Source of the DNA: Aradus depressus
Taxonomy: Eukaryota; Arthropoda; Insecta; Hemiptera; Aradidae
DNA length: 64,000 nucleotides
Direction: 5' to 3'
NCBI GenBank assembly: GCA_963662175.1
Contig: OY759223.1
Coordinates: forward strand, 12,254,249 to 12,318,248
The translations under genes and the position numbers were made by a program. Below the pieces are notes generated by a model. That model was given only the letters and a program-made list of their open reading frames with translations, was not told the DNA's origin and did not search any database. Shown here piece by piece: positions 13,101 through 25,388 of the stretch (the first letter of the stretch is position 1; every line of letters begins with the position of its first letter).

Positions 13101-16100
13101 CAGGGCTTTTTCGAACGTGAGGTACTCGATAATGAGACGTATGTTATGAAAATAAAACTGGGTAGGTGAAATTTCACTTAGGTTGAAAATAACCTTGAGC
13201 ACGTCGTGCTTCGGATGGGATTTTAAGGTATGCTCCAGGGCCTTTTCGAATGTAAAGTACTCGATAATGAGACGTATGTTATGTAAATAAACCTGGGTAG
13301 GTGAAATTTCACAGTTTTAATCAGGAAGTTAAAAATAACTTTGAGCACGTCGTCCTTCGGATGGGACTTTCCGGATATATCTGAATCTGTCGTATCGGTT
13401 TCAACAATTATTAAGCCTATAAACCGTTAAATAGCGCGAATTTTTTGAAAAACGTTATTATTTCAATTTTAGTGTAGGATTCAGATATCCCGGTCGTTCT
13501 CTATCAGTTTTAACAAATATTAAATCTATAAACCGTCAAAAAGCGAGAAATTAGAAGAATGGAGTCTACGAGCTCAGGATCGCCATTTAGAAATCTAGCT
13601 GAGGCACGTAATTCAGATATCTTATCGGGAAGTTAAAAAAAACTTTGAACACGTCGTCCTTCGAATGGTCATTTAAGCGATGATCCAGGGCTTTTTCGAA
13701 TGTGAGGTACTCGATAATGAGATGTTATGTAAATAAACCTGGGTAGGTGAAATTTCACAGGTTGAAAATAGCCTTGAGCACGTCGTCCTTCGGATGGGAC
13801 TTTCCGGATATATCTGAATCTGTCGTATCAGTTTCAACAATCATTAAGCCTAAAAACCGTTAAATAGCGCGAATTTTTTGAAAAACATTTTTATTTTGAT
13901 TTTTGTGTAGCATTCAGATAATCCGGTCGTTCTATATCAGTGTTAACAAATATTAAATCTATAAACCGTGAAAAAGCGAGAAATTAGAAGAATGGAGTCT
14001 ACCGAGCTCAGGATCGCCACTTACAAATCTAGCTGAGGCACTTAGGTCAGATGTTTTTTCGGGAAGTTAAAAATAACTTCGAGCACGTCGTCCTTCGGAC
14101 GGGACCTTAAGCGATGCTCCAGGGCTTTTTCGAATGTGAGGTACTCGATAATGAGACGTATGTTATGTAAATAAACCTGGGTAGGTGAAATTTCACAGGT
14201 TGAAATGAGCCTTGAGCACGTCGTCCTTCGGATGGGACTTTCCGGATATATCTGAATCTGTCGTATCAGTTTCAACAATTATTAAGCCTATAAACCGTTA
14301 AATAGCGCGAATTTTTTGAAAAACATTTTTATTTTAATTTTTGTGTAGCATTCAGATTATCCGGTCGTTCTATATCAGTGTTAACAAATATTAAATCTAT
14401 AAACCGTTAAAAAGCGAGAAATTTGAAGAATGGAGTCTACCGAGCTCAGGATCGCCACTTAGAAATCTAGCTGAGGCACGTAATTCAGATGTTTTAATCG
14501 GGAAGTTAAAAAAAACTTTGAGCACGTCGTCCTTCGGATGGGACTCTAAGCGATGATCCAGGGCTTTTTCGAACGTGAGGTACTCCATAAAGAGACGTAT
14601 GTTATGTAAATAAACCTGGGTAGGTGAAATTTCACTGAGGTTGAAAATAACCTTGAACACGTCGTCCTTCGAATGGGACTTTAAGGTATGCTCCAGGGCC
14701 TTTTCGAGTGTAAAGTACTCGATAATGAGACGTATGTTATGTAAATAAACCTGGGTAGGTGAAATTTCACAGGTTGAAAATAGCCATGAGCACGTCGTCC
14801 TTCGGATGGGACTTTCCGGATATATCTGATCTGTCGTATCATTTTTAACAATTATTAAGCCTATAAACCGTTAAATAGCAAGGGGTCAAATTAAAATTGC
14901 CTTTTTATTTTTTTTCTCATCGAATAATGGGAGTAGGGAGCTGAAATTTTCAGGAAATTTTTTTTTTTACATGTGCAAACTGTTGGCTAATCGCTCATTC
15001 GAAAATCGTTGGGGGCAGTTTTCGCACACTTATCCGGCTAGAACCTTTCCTAGCATCCTTACACGTTCTGCTCAACATAGGGTACGTGACATCACCCAAC
15101 ACTCCTGCCAACTTCCTACTACCATCTAACGACTTAACAAATATTATCTATAAACCGTGAAAAAGCGAGAAATTTGAAAAATGGAGTCTACCGAGCTCAG
15201 GATCGCCACTTAGAAATCTAGCTGAGGCACTTAATTCAGATGTTTCAATCGGGAATTTAAAAATAACTTCGAGCACGTCGTCCTTCGGACGGGACTTTAA
15301 GCGATGCTCCAGGGCTTTTTCGAATGTGAGGTACTCGATAATGAGATGTTATGTAAATAAACCTGGGTAGGTGAAATTTCACAGGTTGAAAATAGCCTTG
15401 AGCACGTCGTCCTTCGGATGGGACTTTCCGGATATATCTGAATCTGTCGTATCAGTTTCAACAATTATTAAGCCTATAAACCGTTAAATAGCGCGAATTT
15501 TTTGAAAAACATTTTTATTTCAATTTTAGTGTAGGATTCAGATATCCCGGTCGTTCTCTATCAGTTTTAACAAATATTAAATCTATAAACCGTTCAAAAG
15601 CGAGAAATTAGAAGAATGGAGTCTACCGAGCTCAGGATCGCCACTTAGAAATCTAGCTGAGGCACTCAGGTCAGATGTTTTAATCGGGAAATTAAAATTA
15701 ACTTTGAGCACGTCGTCCTTCGGATGGGACTTTAAGGTATGCTCCAGGGCCTTTTCGAATGTAAAGTACTCGATAATGAGACGTATGTTATCTAAATAAA
15801 CCTGGGTAGGTGAAAATTCACAGGTTGAAAATAGCCATGAGCACGTCGTCCTTCGGATGGGACTTTCCGGATACATCTGATCTGTCGTATCATTTTAACA
15901 ATTATTAAGCCTATAAACCGTTAAATAGCAAGGGCACAAATTAAAATTGCCTTTTTATTTTTTTTCTCATCGAATAATGGGAGTAGGGAGCTAAAATTTT
16001 CAGGAAATTTTTTTTTTTACATGTGCAAACTGTTGGCCAATCGCTCATTCAAAAATCGTTGGGGGCAGTTTTCGCACTCTTATCCGGCTAGAACCTTTCC

Positions 16101-19100
16101 TAGCATCCTTGAACGTTCTGCTCAACATAGGGTACGTGACATCACCCAACACTCCTGCCAACTTCCTACTACCATCTAACGACTTAACAAATATTAAATC
16201 TATAAACCGTGAAAAAGCGAGAAATTTGAAGAATGGAGTCTACCGAGCTCAGGATCGCCACTTAGAAATCTAGCTGAGGCACTCAGGTCAGATGTTTTAA
16301 TCGGGAAATTAAAATTAACTTTGAGCACGTCGTCCTTCGGATGGGACTTTAAGGTATGCTAAAGGGCCTTTTCGAATGTAAAGTACTCGATAATGAGACG
16401 TATGTTATCTAAATAAACCTGGGTAGGTGAAAATTCACAGGTTGAAAATAGCCATCAGCACGTCGTCCTTCGGATGGGACTTTCCGGATATATCTGATCT
16501 GTCGTATCATTTTAACAATTATTAAGCCTATAAACCGTTAAATAGCAAGGGCACAAATTAAAATTGCCTTTTTATTTTTTTTCTCATCGAATAATGGGAG
16601 TAGAGAGCTAAAATTTTCAGGAAATTTTTTTTTTTACATGTGCAAACTGTTGGCCAATCGCTCATTCAAAAATCGTTGGGGGCAGTTTTCGCACTCTTAT
16701 CCGGCTAGAACCTTTCCTAGCATCCTTGAACGTTCTGCTCAACATAGGGTACGTGACATCACCCAACACTCCTGCCAACTTCCTACTACCATCTAACGAC
16801 TTAACAAATATTGAATCTATAAACGAGAAATTCTACCGAGCTCAGGACCGACACTTAGAAATCTAGCTGAGGCACTTAATTCAGATGTTTTAATAGGGAA
16901 GTTAAAAATAACCTTGAGCACGTCGTCCTTCGGATGGGACTTTAAGCGATGCTCCAGGGCTTTTTCGAATGTGAGGTACTCGATAATGAGACGTATGTTA
17001 TGTAAATAAACCTGGGTAGGTGAAGTTTCACTTAGGTTGAAAATAGCCTTGAGCACGTCGTCCTTCGGATGGGACTTTCCGGATATATCTGATCTGTCGT
17101 ATCATTTTTAACAATTATTAAGCCTATAAACCGTTAAATAGCAAGGGGTCAAATTAAAATTGCCTTTTTAATTTTTTTCTCATCGAATAATGGGAGTAGG
17201 GAGCTGAAATTTTCAGGAAATTTTTTTTTTTTACATATGCAAACTGTTGGCCAATCGCTCATTCGAAAATCGTTGGGGGCAGTGTTCCCACACTTATCCG
17301 GCTAGAACCTTTCCTAGCATCCTTAAACGTTCTGCTCAACATAGGGTACGTGACATCACCCAACATTCCTGCCAACTTCCTACTACCATCTAACGACTTA
17401 ACAAATATTAAATCTATAAACCGTGAAAAAGCGAGAAATTTGAAGACAGGAGTCTACCGAGCTCAGGATCGCCACTTAGAAATCTAGCTGAGGCACTTAA
17501 TTCAGATGTTTCAATCGGGAAGTTAAAAAAAACTTCGAGCACGTCGTCCTTCGGACGGGACTTTAAGCGATGCTCCAGGGCTTTTTCGAATGTGAGGTAC
17601 TCGATAATGAGACGTATGTTATGTAAATAAACCTGGGTAGGTGAAATTTCACAGGTTGAAATGAGCCTTGAGCACGTCGTCCTTCGGATGGGACTTTCCG
17701 GATATATCTGAATCTGTCGTATCAGTTTCAACAATTATTAAGCCTATAAACCGTTAAATAGCGCGAATTTTTTGAAAAACATTTTTATTTTGATTTTTGT
17801 GTAGCATTCAGATTATCCGGTCGTTCTCAATCAGTGTTAACAAATATTAAATCTATAAACCGTTAAATAGCGAGAAATTTGAAGAATGGAGTCTACCGAG
17901 CTCAGGATCGCCACTTAGAAATCTAGCTGAGGCACGTAATTCAGATGTTTTAATCGGGAAGTTAAAAATAACTTTGAGCACGTCGTCCTTCGGATGGGAC
18001 TTTAAGCGATGATCCAGGGCTTTTTCGAACGTGAGGTACTCCATAAAGAGACGTATGTTATGTAAATAAACCTGGGTAGGTGAAATTTCACTTAGGTTGA
18101 AAATAACTTTGAGCACGTCGTCCTTCGAATGGGACTTTAAGCGATGATCCAGGGCTTTTTCGAATGTAAAGTACTCGATGATGAGACGTATGTTATGTAA
18201 ATAAACCTGGGTAGGTGAAATTTCACAGGTTGAAAATAGCCATGAGCACGTCGTCCTTCGGATGGGACTTTCCGGATATATCTGATCTGTCGTATCAGTT
18301 TTAACAATTATTAAGCCTATAAACCGTTACATAGCAAGGTCACAAATTAAAATTGCCTTTTTATTTTTTTTCTCATCGAATAATGGGAGTAGGGAGCTGA
18401 TATTTTCAGGAAAAATTTTTTTTTTACATGTGCAAGCTGTTGGCCAATCGCTCATTAGAAAATCGTTGGGGGCAGTTTTCGCACTCTTATCCGGCTAGAC
18501 CCTTTCCTAGCATCCTTGAACGTTCTGCTCAACATAGGGTACGTGACATCACCCAACACTCCTGCCAACTTCCTACTACCATCTAACGACTTAACAAATA
18601 TTAAATCTATAAACGAGAAATTCTACAGAGCTCAGGACCGACACTTAGAAATCTAGCTGAGGCACTTAATTCAGATGTTTTAATAGGGAAGTTAAAAATA
18701 ACCTTGAGCACGTCGTCCTTCGGATGGGACTTTAAGCGATGCTCCAGGGCTTTTTCGAATGTGAGGTACTCGATAATGAGACGTATGTTATGTAAATAAA
18801 CCTGGGTAGGTGAAGTTTCACTTAGGTTGAAAATAGCCTTGAGCACGTCGTCCTTCGGATGGGACTTTCCGGTATATCTGAATCTGTCGTATCAGTTTCA
18901 ACAATTATTAAGCTTAAAAACCGTTAAATAGCGCGAATTTTTAAAAAAACATTTTTATTTTGATTTTTGTGTAGCATTCAGATAATCCGGTCGTTCTCTA
19001 TCAGTTTTAACAAATATTAAATCTATAAACCGTTAAAAAGCGAGAAATTTGAAGAATGGAGTCTACCGAGCTCAGGATCGCCACTTAGAAATCTAGCTGA

Positions 19101-19700
19101 GGCACTTAATTCAGATATTTTAATCGGGAAGTTAAAAATAACTTTGAGCACGTCGTCCTTCGAATGGGACTTTAAGCGATGATCCAGGGCTTTTTCGAAC
19201 GTGAGGTACTCGATAATGAGACGTATGTTATGTAAATAAACCTGGGTAGATGAAATTTCACTTAGGTTGAAAATAACCTTGAGCACGCCGTCCTTTGGAT
19301 GGGACTTTAAGGTATGCTCCAGGGCCTTTTCGAATGTAAAGTACTCGATAATGAGACGTATGTTATGTAAATAAACCTGGGTAGGTGAAATTTCACAGGT
19401 TGAAAATAGCCATGAGCACGTCGTCCTTCGGATGGGACTTTCCGGATATATCTGATCTGTCGTATCAGTTTTAACAATTATTAAGCCTATAAACCGTTAA
19501 ATAGCGCGAATTTTGATGAATGGGATAGTATGATGTTTGCTCGACTTTTTTTGAAAAACATTATTATTTCAATTTTAGTGTAGGATTCAGATATCCCGGT
19601 CGTTCTCTATCAGTTTTAACAAATATTAAATCTATAAACCGTTAAAAAGCGAGAAATTTGAAGAATGGAGTCAACCGAGCTCAGGATGGCGGACCCCGCA
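4164..19700 (+). repeat. SINE-derived satellite, about 29 units
   Basis: The anchor GAGTCTACCGAGCTCAGGA recurs about 29 times (for example near 4470, 5427, 6040, 7090, 9141, 10749, 12975, 15619, 17891 and 19060), mean spacing about 540 bp. Each unit aligns in order with the SINE at 40400-40745: GAGCTCAGGATCG against GAGCTCAAGGTCG (tRNA anticodon-arm side), GAGGCACTTA against GAGGCCCTTA, AGCACGTCGTCCTTCGGATG against AGCACGCCGTCCTTCGGATG, AGGTACTCG in both, and GGGTAGGTGAAATTT against GGGTAGGCAAAATTT. The SINE 3' third is missing. It is replaced by a second copy of the core start and an AT-rich spacer, and some units carry an extra ~280-bp insert with TCATCGAATAATGGGAG. Minus-strand open frames of 77-125 codons are translations of the SINE core, not genes. 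Confidence 0.85.
9026..12241. repeat. Recent 1608-bp tandem duplication within the satellite
   Basis: The segment around 9106-10633 recurs 1608 bp downstream (10714-12241) with only scattered differences. Even the odd duplicated phrase ATAGCCTATAAACCGTTAAA (9446 and 11054) and the unusual GAATGATCATTTAAGCG (10277 and 11885) are shared. This is a multi-unit higher-order repeat, much younger than the divergence between single units. Confidence 0.85.
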
Positions 19701-19705
19701 GCTAG

Positions 19706-20790
19706 TCTATATAAATAAAGCTGAAACGGGGTTTGTGTGTGTGTTTGTTTGTATGTTTGTTCCAGCATCACGCCCAAACGGCTGGACGGATCTTCATGAA
19801 ACTTCACATGTAGCATTCTTTTGAGCCCGATTGAATAATAGGCTATGTGGAGTCCCAAAAGTTTGAACGGTAGGGGGGGTTGTAAGGGGGGCCTAAGTAT
19901 ATAAATAGTCCTACCTCATTAACGGTTGGTCGGATTGTCACGAAATTTCACATGTAGTATTCTTAAAGGCCAAGTTAAAGAATAAGGCGTGTGGCGTCCC
20001 AACATTTCGAACAGGAGGGGGGTTGTGGGGGGGCCTAAGTATAAATATAGTGCTAGCTCAATTACGGCTGGTCGGATTGTCACGAAATTTCACATGTAGT
20101 ATTCCTGAAGGCCAAATAGAAAAATAGGGTTTGTGACGGCTCAAAATTTTGTACGGGAGGGGGGGTTGTGGGGGGACCTAAGTATAAATATAGAGCTAGC
20201 TCCTTAACGGTTGGTCGTATTGTCATGGAATATCACATGTAGTATTCCTGAAGGCCAAATAGAAAAATAAGGTGTGTGACGGCTCAAAATTTTGTACGGG
20301 AGGGGGGGTTGTGGGGGGACCTAAGTATAAATATAGAGCTAGCTCCTTAACGGTTGGTCGTATTGTCATGGAATATCACATGTAGTATTCCTGAAGGCCA
20401 AATAGAAAAATAAGGTGTGTGACGGCTCAAAATTTTGTACGGGAGGGGGGGTTGTGGGGGGACCTAAGTATAAATATAGAGCTAGCTCCTTAACGGTTGG
20501 TCGGATTGTCACGACATTTCGTATGTAGTATTCCTGAAGGCCAAATAGAAAAATAGGGTGTGTGACGTCAAAAAATTGTGAACGGGACGGGGGTCATGGG
20601 GATAGGCCTAAATTTGAAGATAGTGATAGGTCATTAACGGATGATTGGATTGTCATGGAATTTCACATGTAGTATTCTTGATGGCCAAATAGAAAAATAC
20701 ACTATGTGACATCTTGAAAATTTGGAGGGGGGGGGGGGGGCTCAGCATAAAAATAATGCTGAATGATTAAAGGGCAATCGGATTGTCATG
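19706..20790 (+). mobile_element. Helitron-like element B, 5' terminus and G-rich array
   Basis: It begins TCTATATAAATAAAGCTGAA directly after CCCCGCAGCTAG, which itself looks like the 3' end of another element (short GCGG/CCGC hairpin, then CTAG). Behind it are about seven ~145-bp G-rich units of the same family as at 2393-4030; the copies around 20150-20460 are almost identical to each other. The 3' end of this element may be the terminus at 32751, with other elements nested between; that pairing is inference. Confidence 0.65.
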
Positions 20791-20799
20791 AATTTCACA

Positions 20800-21312
20800 T
20801 GTAGTAGTAGTAACTGTGTATTCGCTGTGGGGTTCACTGTTGCAAGACATTTACTAGCTGTGATGCCCAGTGTTCCTAACTATGTAGTATCTATGGGGTC
20901 CGCTGTTACAAAACACTTACTAGCTGTGTTGCCCAGCGTTCCGAACTTCGTACTAGCTGTGGGGTCCGCTGTTGCAAGGCACATACTAGATGTGGTGCCC
21001 AGGGTTCCTAACTTCGTACTAGCTGTGGTGTGCGCTGTTGCAAGGCAAAAACTAGAGGTGGTGCTCAGCGTTCCTAACTTCGTACTAGCTGTGGTGTCCG
21101 CTGTTGCAAGGCACATACTAGATGTGGTGCTCAGCGTTCCTAACTTCGTACTACCTGTGGGGTCCGCTGTTGCAAGGCACATACTAGATGTGGTGCTCAG
21201 CGTTCCGAACTTCGTACTAGCTGTGGGGTCCGCTGTTGCAAGGCACATACTAGATGTGGTGCCCAGGGTTCCTAACTTCGTACTAGCTGTGGTGTCCGCT
21301 GTTGCAAATTAA
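20800..21312. repeat. 66-bp (2 x 33-bp) minisatellite
   Basis: CGTACTAGCTGTGG-type anchors fall at 20949, 21015, 21081, 21147, 21213 and 21279, exactly 66 bp apart. Each unit is two related 33-bp halves, one ending GTTGCAAGGCA and one ending GTTCCTAACTT. Because 66 is a multiple of 3, both strands stay open (174 codons on plus, 122 on minus). The plus-strand reading repeats VLAVGSAVARH. I regard this as non-coding. The same family appears at 22980-23920 and 34750-35170, always just inside a Helitron 3' end. Confidence 0.8.
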
Positions 21313-22115
21313 TACAGCTATGTTGGTAGATAGGCAGCATCCAGAAACGAAGATGGTCAACCAAAGAAAGATTCAGATGTATCGGGAAAGTCCCATCCGA
21401 AGGACGACGTGCTCAAAGTTATTTTTATCTTCCCGATTAAAACATCTGACCTAAGTGACTTGGCTAGATTTCTAAATGGCGATCCTGACCTCGGTAGACT
21501 CCATTCTTCAAATTTCTCTCTTTTAAACAGTTTTTAGTTTTAATATTTGTTAAAACTGATGAACAACCGAATTATCTGAATCCTACACAAAAATCGAAAT
21601 AAAAATGTTTTTCGAAAAAGTCGGGCGAAATCCCATTCATCAAATTTCTTGCGTTTTAACAGTTTTTAGATTTAATTTTTGTTAAAACTGATATACAGAT
21701 TCAGATATATCGGGGAAGTCCCATCCGAAGGACGACGTGCTCAAATTTATTTTTAACCTAAGTGAAATTTCAGCTACCCAGGTTTAGATACATAACATAC
21801 GACTCATTATCCAGTACCTGACATACAAAAAGGCCCTCGATCATAGCTTAATGCCCAATCCGAAGGACGACGTGCTCAAATTTATTTTTATCTTCCCGAT
21901 TAAAATATCTGAGCTAAGTGACTTGGCTAGATTTCTAAATGGCGATCCTGAGCTCGATAGACTCCATATGTATGGTAAAATAAGTTACCGTTTGGTTCCA
22001 ACTAAAATTATCAAGGAAGAAATGTGGAATATAAGTGGGCTTTGGAGATGGTAGTAGGAAGTTGGCAGGAGTGTTGGGTGATGTCACGTACCCTATGTTG
22101 AGCGGAACGTTTAAG
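21313..22115 (-). repeat. SINE-derived satellite units, inverted orientation
   Basis: The same core as in 4.2-19.7 kb is present, now on the opposite strand (CCATCCGAAGGACGACGTGC reads on plus). It occurs at about 21397, 21721 and 21857. The end (22060-22115) matches the extra insert of the left array in reverse: GGTAGTAGGAAGTTGGCAGG, then ACGTACCCTATGTTGAGC. It contains a protein-like stretch, SYRLVPTKIIKEEMWN, at 21981-22028, repeated near 25060-25110. Confidence 0.75.
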
Positions 22116-24037
22116 TCTATATTAATAAAGCTGAAACGGGGTTTGTGTGTTTGTATGTTTGTCCCAGCATCACGCCCATACGGCTGGACGGATTTTTATG
22201 AAACTTCACATGTAGCATTCTTTTGAGCCCGATTGAATAATAGGCTATGTCGCGTCCCAAAATTTTGATCGGGAAGGGGGGTAGTAAGAGGGGCCTAAGT
22301 ATATAAATAGTGCTAACTCATTAACTAATGGTCGAATTGTCATGAAATTTCACATGTAGTATTTTTAAAAGCCAAAAAGGAGAAAAAGGTGTGTGGCGTC
22401 CCAAAGTTTTGAACGGGAGGGGGGGTTGTGGGGGGGCCTAAGTATATATATAGAGCTAACTCATTAACGGTTGGTCGCATTGTCACGAAACACATGTAGT
22501 ATTCCTGAAGGTCAAATAGAAAAATAAGGTGTGTGGTGTCCCAAAGTTTTGAACGGGAGGGGGGGTTTTGGGGGTAGGCCTAAGTATAAATATAGTGCTA
22601 GCTCATTAACGGTTGGTCGGATTGTCACGAAATTTCACAAGTAGTATCTTTAAAAGCCAAATAGAAATATAAGGTTTGTGGCGACCCAATGTTTTGAACG
22701 GGAGGGGAGGTTTTGGAGGTAGGCCTAAGTATAAATATAGTGCTAGCTCATTAACGGTTGGTCGGATTGTCACGAAATTTCACAAGTAGTATATTTAAAA
22801 GCCAAATTCACGAAATTTCACATGTAGTATTCCTGAAGGCCAAATAGAAAAATATGCGGTGTGACATCTTCACAATTTGGGAGGGGGGGGGGGGGGGGGG
22901 GCTAAGCATAAAAATAATGCTGAATGATTAAAGGGTAATCGGATTATCATGAATTTCACATGTAGTAGTAGTAGTAACTATGTATTCGCTGTGGGGTTCA
23001 CTGTTGCAAGACATTTACTAACTGTGATGCCCAGCGTTCCTAATTTCGTACTAGCTGTGGGGTCCGCTGTTGCAAGGCACCTACAAAACATTTACTAGCT
23101 GTGATGCCCAGCGTTCCTAATTACGTTCTAGCTGTGGGGTCCGCTGTAGCAAGGCGCTAGCAGTGTGGTCCAGCGTATTTAACTACGTACTAGCTGTGGG
23201 GTCCGCCGTTGCAAAACACATACTAGCTGTGATGCCCTGTGGTTCTAACTACATACTATGTGGTGGGGTCCGCAGTTGCAAGGCACCTACTAGCTTTAGG
23301 GCCCAGCGTTCCTAAAAACGTACTAGCTGTGGGGTCCGCCGTTGCAAAAACATACTAGCTGTGATGCCCAGCGTTTCTAACTAGGTACTAGCGGGGGGGT
23401 CCGCCGTTACAGAACACATACTAGCTGTGATGCTCAGCGTTTCTAACTACGTACTAGCTGTGGGGTCTGCCGTTGCAAGGCACTTACTAGCTGTGATGCC
23501 CAGCGTTCCTAACTTCGTACTAGCTGTGGGGTCCGCTGTTGCGAGGCACATACTAGCTGTGGTGACCAGCGTTCCAAACTACGTACTAGCTGTGGGGTCC
23601 GCCGTCGCAGGGCACATACTAGCTGTGATGCCCAGCATTCCCAACTACGTACTAGGTGGGGTCCGCCGTTGCAAGGCATATACTACCTGTGGTGCCTAGC
23701 GTTCCTAACTACGTACTAGCTGTGGTGCCCAGCGTTGCAAGGCACATACTAGCTGTGGTCACAAACGTTCTTAAGTACGCACTGGCTAGGACGTCCAGCG
23801 ATGCTAAGTATTCACTAGCTGTGGTTTCCGCCGTTGAAAGGCGCATACTAGCTGTCACCACCCAGAGTCCTAAAAACGTACTAGTGTTACTACAGTTGAA
23901 GGACTATAAGCCTTATTTCGTATGAATAATTGAAAATTATAACATCATGAATGTACTGTCGAGGAACTGAATAGCCTTACAGGAGATATTGGGAGAAAAG
24001 TCAAAGTTCCCCGGGCAACGCCGGGTATTACTGCTAG
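22116..24037 (+). mobile_element. Complete non-autonomous Helitron-like element C
   Basis: The element is 1922 bp long. Its 5' end is TCTATATTAATAAAGCTGAA. Its 3' end has the hairpin CCCCGGGCAACGCCGGG followed by TATTACTGCTAG and then T. From left to right it contains the 5' leader with the CATCACGCCC motif, about five G-rich ~145-bp units, a poly-G run near 22880-22901, a 33/66-bp minisatellite (about 22980-23880), and a conserved 3' domain (GTTGAAGGACTATAAGCC to the hairpin). It has no open frame of note. The same order of parts is seen in element E, so this is the canonical structure of the family here. Confidence 0.8.
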
Positions 24038-25209
24038 TGTGGAATATAAGTGGGCTTTGAGGTACCGTTTTGACATATTTTCTGAAAAACAAATTAATAC
24101 AGCTATGTTGGTAGATAGGCAGCATCCAGAAACGAAGATGGTCAACCAAAGAAAGATTCAGATGTATCGGGAAAGTCCCATCCGAAGGACGACATGCTCA
24201 AAGTTATTTTTAACGTAAATGAAATTTCAACTACCCAGGTTTAGATACGTAAAATACGACTCATTATCGAGTACCTGACATACAAAAAGGCCCTCGATCA
24301 TAGCTTGAAGTCCAAACCGAAGGACGACGTGCTCAAAGTTATTTTTATCTTCCCGATTAAAACATCTGACCTAGTTGAAATCCCATTCATCAAATTTCTC
24401 GCTCTTTAACAGTTTTTAGATTTAATATTTGTTGAAACTGATAGACCGATTCAGATATAACGGGGAAGTCCCATCCGAAGGACGACGTGCTCAAATTTAT
24501 TTTTAACCTAAGTGAAATTTCAGCTACCCAGGTTTAGATAAGTAACATACGACTCATTATCGAGTACCTGACATACGAAAAAGCCCTCGATCATAGCTTA
24601 GAGTCCAAACGGAAGGACGACGTGCTCAAATTTATTTTTATCTTCCCGATTAAAACATCTGACCTAATTGACTTGGCTAGATTTCGAAATGGCGATCCTG
24701 AGCTCGGTAAACTCCATTCTTCAAATTTCTCGCTTTTAAACGGTTTATAGATTTAATATTTGTTAAAACTGATAGACAGATTTAGATATATCGGGAAAGT
24801 CTTGTCCGAAGGACGACGTGCTCAAGGTTTTTTGAACCTAAGTGAAATTTAAGCTACCTAGGTTTAGTTACATAACATACGACTCATTATCGAGCACCTG
24901 ACATACAAAAAGGCCCTCAATCATAGCCTAAAGTCTAATCCGAAGGACGACGTGCTCAAATTTATTTTTATCTTCCCGATTAAAATATCTGACCTAAGTG
25001 CCTTGGCTAGATTTCTAAGTGGCGATCCTGAGCTCGATAGACTCCATATGTATGATAAAGTAAGTTACCGTTTGGTTCCAACTAAAATTATCAAGGAAGA
25101 AATGTGGAATATAAGAGTGGACTTTGGATATGGTAGTAGGAAGTTGGCAGGAGTGTTGGGTGATGTCACGTACCCTATGTTGAGCAGAACGTTTAAGGAT
25201 GCTAGGAAA
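24038..25209 (-). repeat. SINE-derived satellite units, inverted, with protein-like insert
   Basis: Reverse-oriented SINE-core units occur near 24176, 24316, 24473, 24613, 24800 and 24940. The first 140 bases (24039-24178) are an open 46-codon stretch reading VEYKWALRYRFDIFSEKQ, then INTAMLVDRQHPETKMVNQ. Similar stretches recur at 29525-29651 and in part at 21307-21370. I do not recognise the protein. It could be a captured exon or chance. Confidence 0.6.
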
Positions 25210-25388
25210 TTTGCTAATTCAATGTTTTATTTAACGTTTTTGTGAACTTTTGTTTGTTTAAACACGTAAACAAATTGTCTCAAGAAAATTTACCTTTTTA
25301 TTATTTGAAAAGTTATTTATACCCATAAAAGTGAGCAAAATTAAAACTACGTACATTAAATTAATAATTAAAAAAACCCAAGTTACGG

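Noticed and set aside
4441..19286. More than twenty similar minus-strand open frames of 77-125 codons
   Set aside because: They share SHPKDDVLKVIFNFPIK-like readings, but these are translations of the SINE core in the satellite unit. Frames break at random between units and no start, splice or domain pattern supports a gene family.
20788..21312. 174-codon repeat protein
   Set aside because: It is produced by a 66-bp minisatellite whose period is a multiple of three; the opposite strand is equally open, and other copies of the array are broken.
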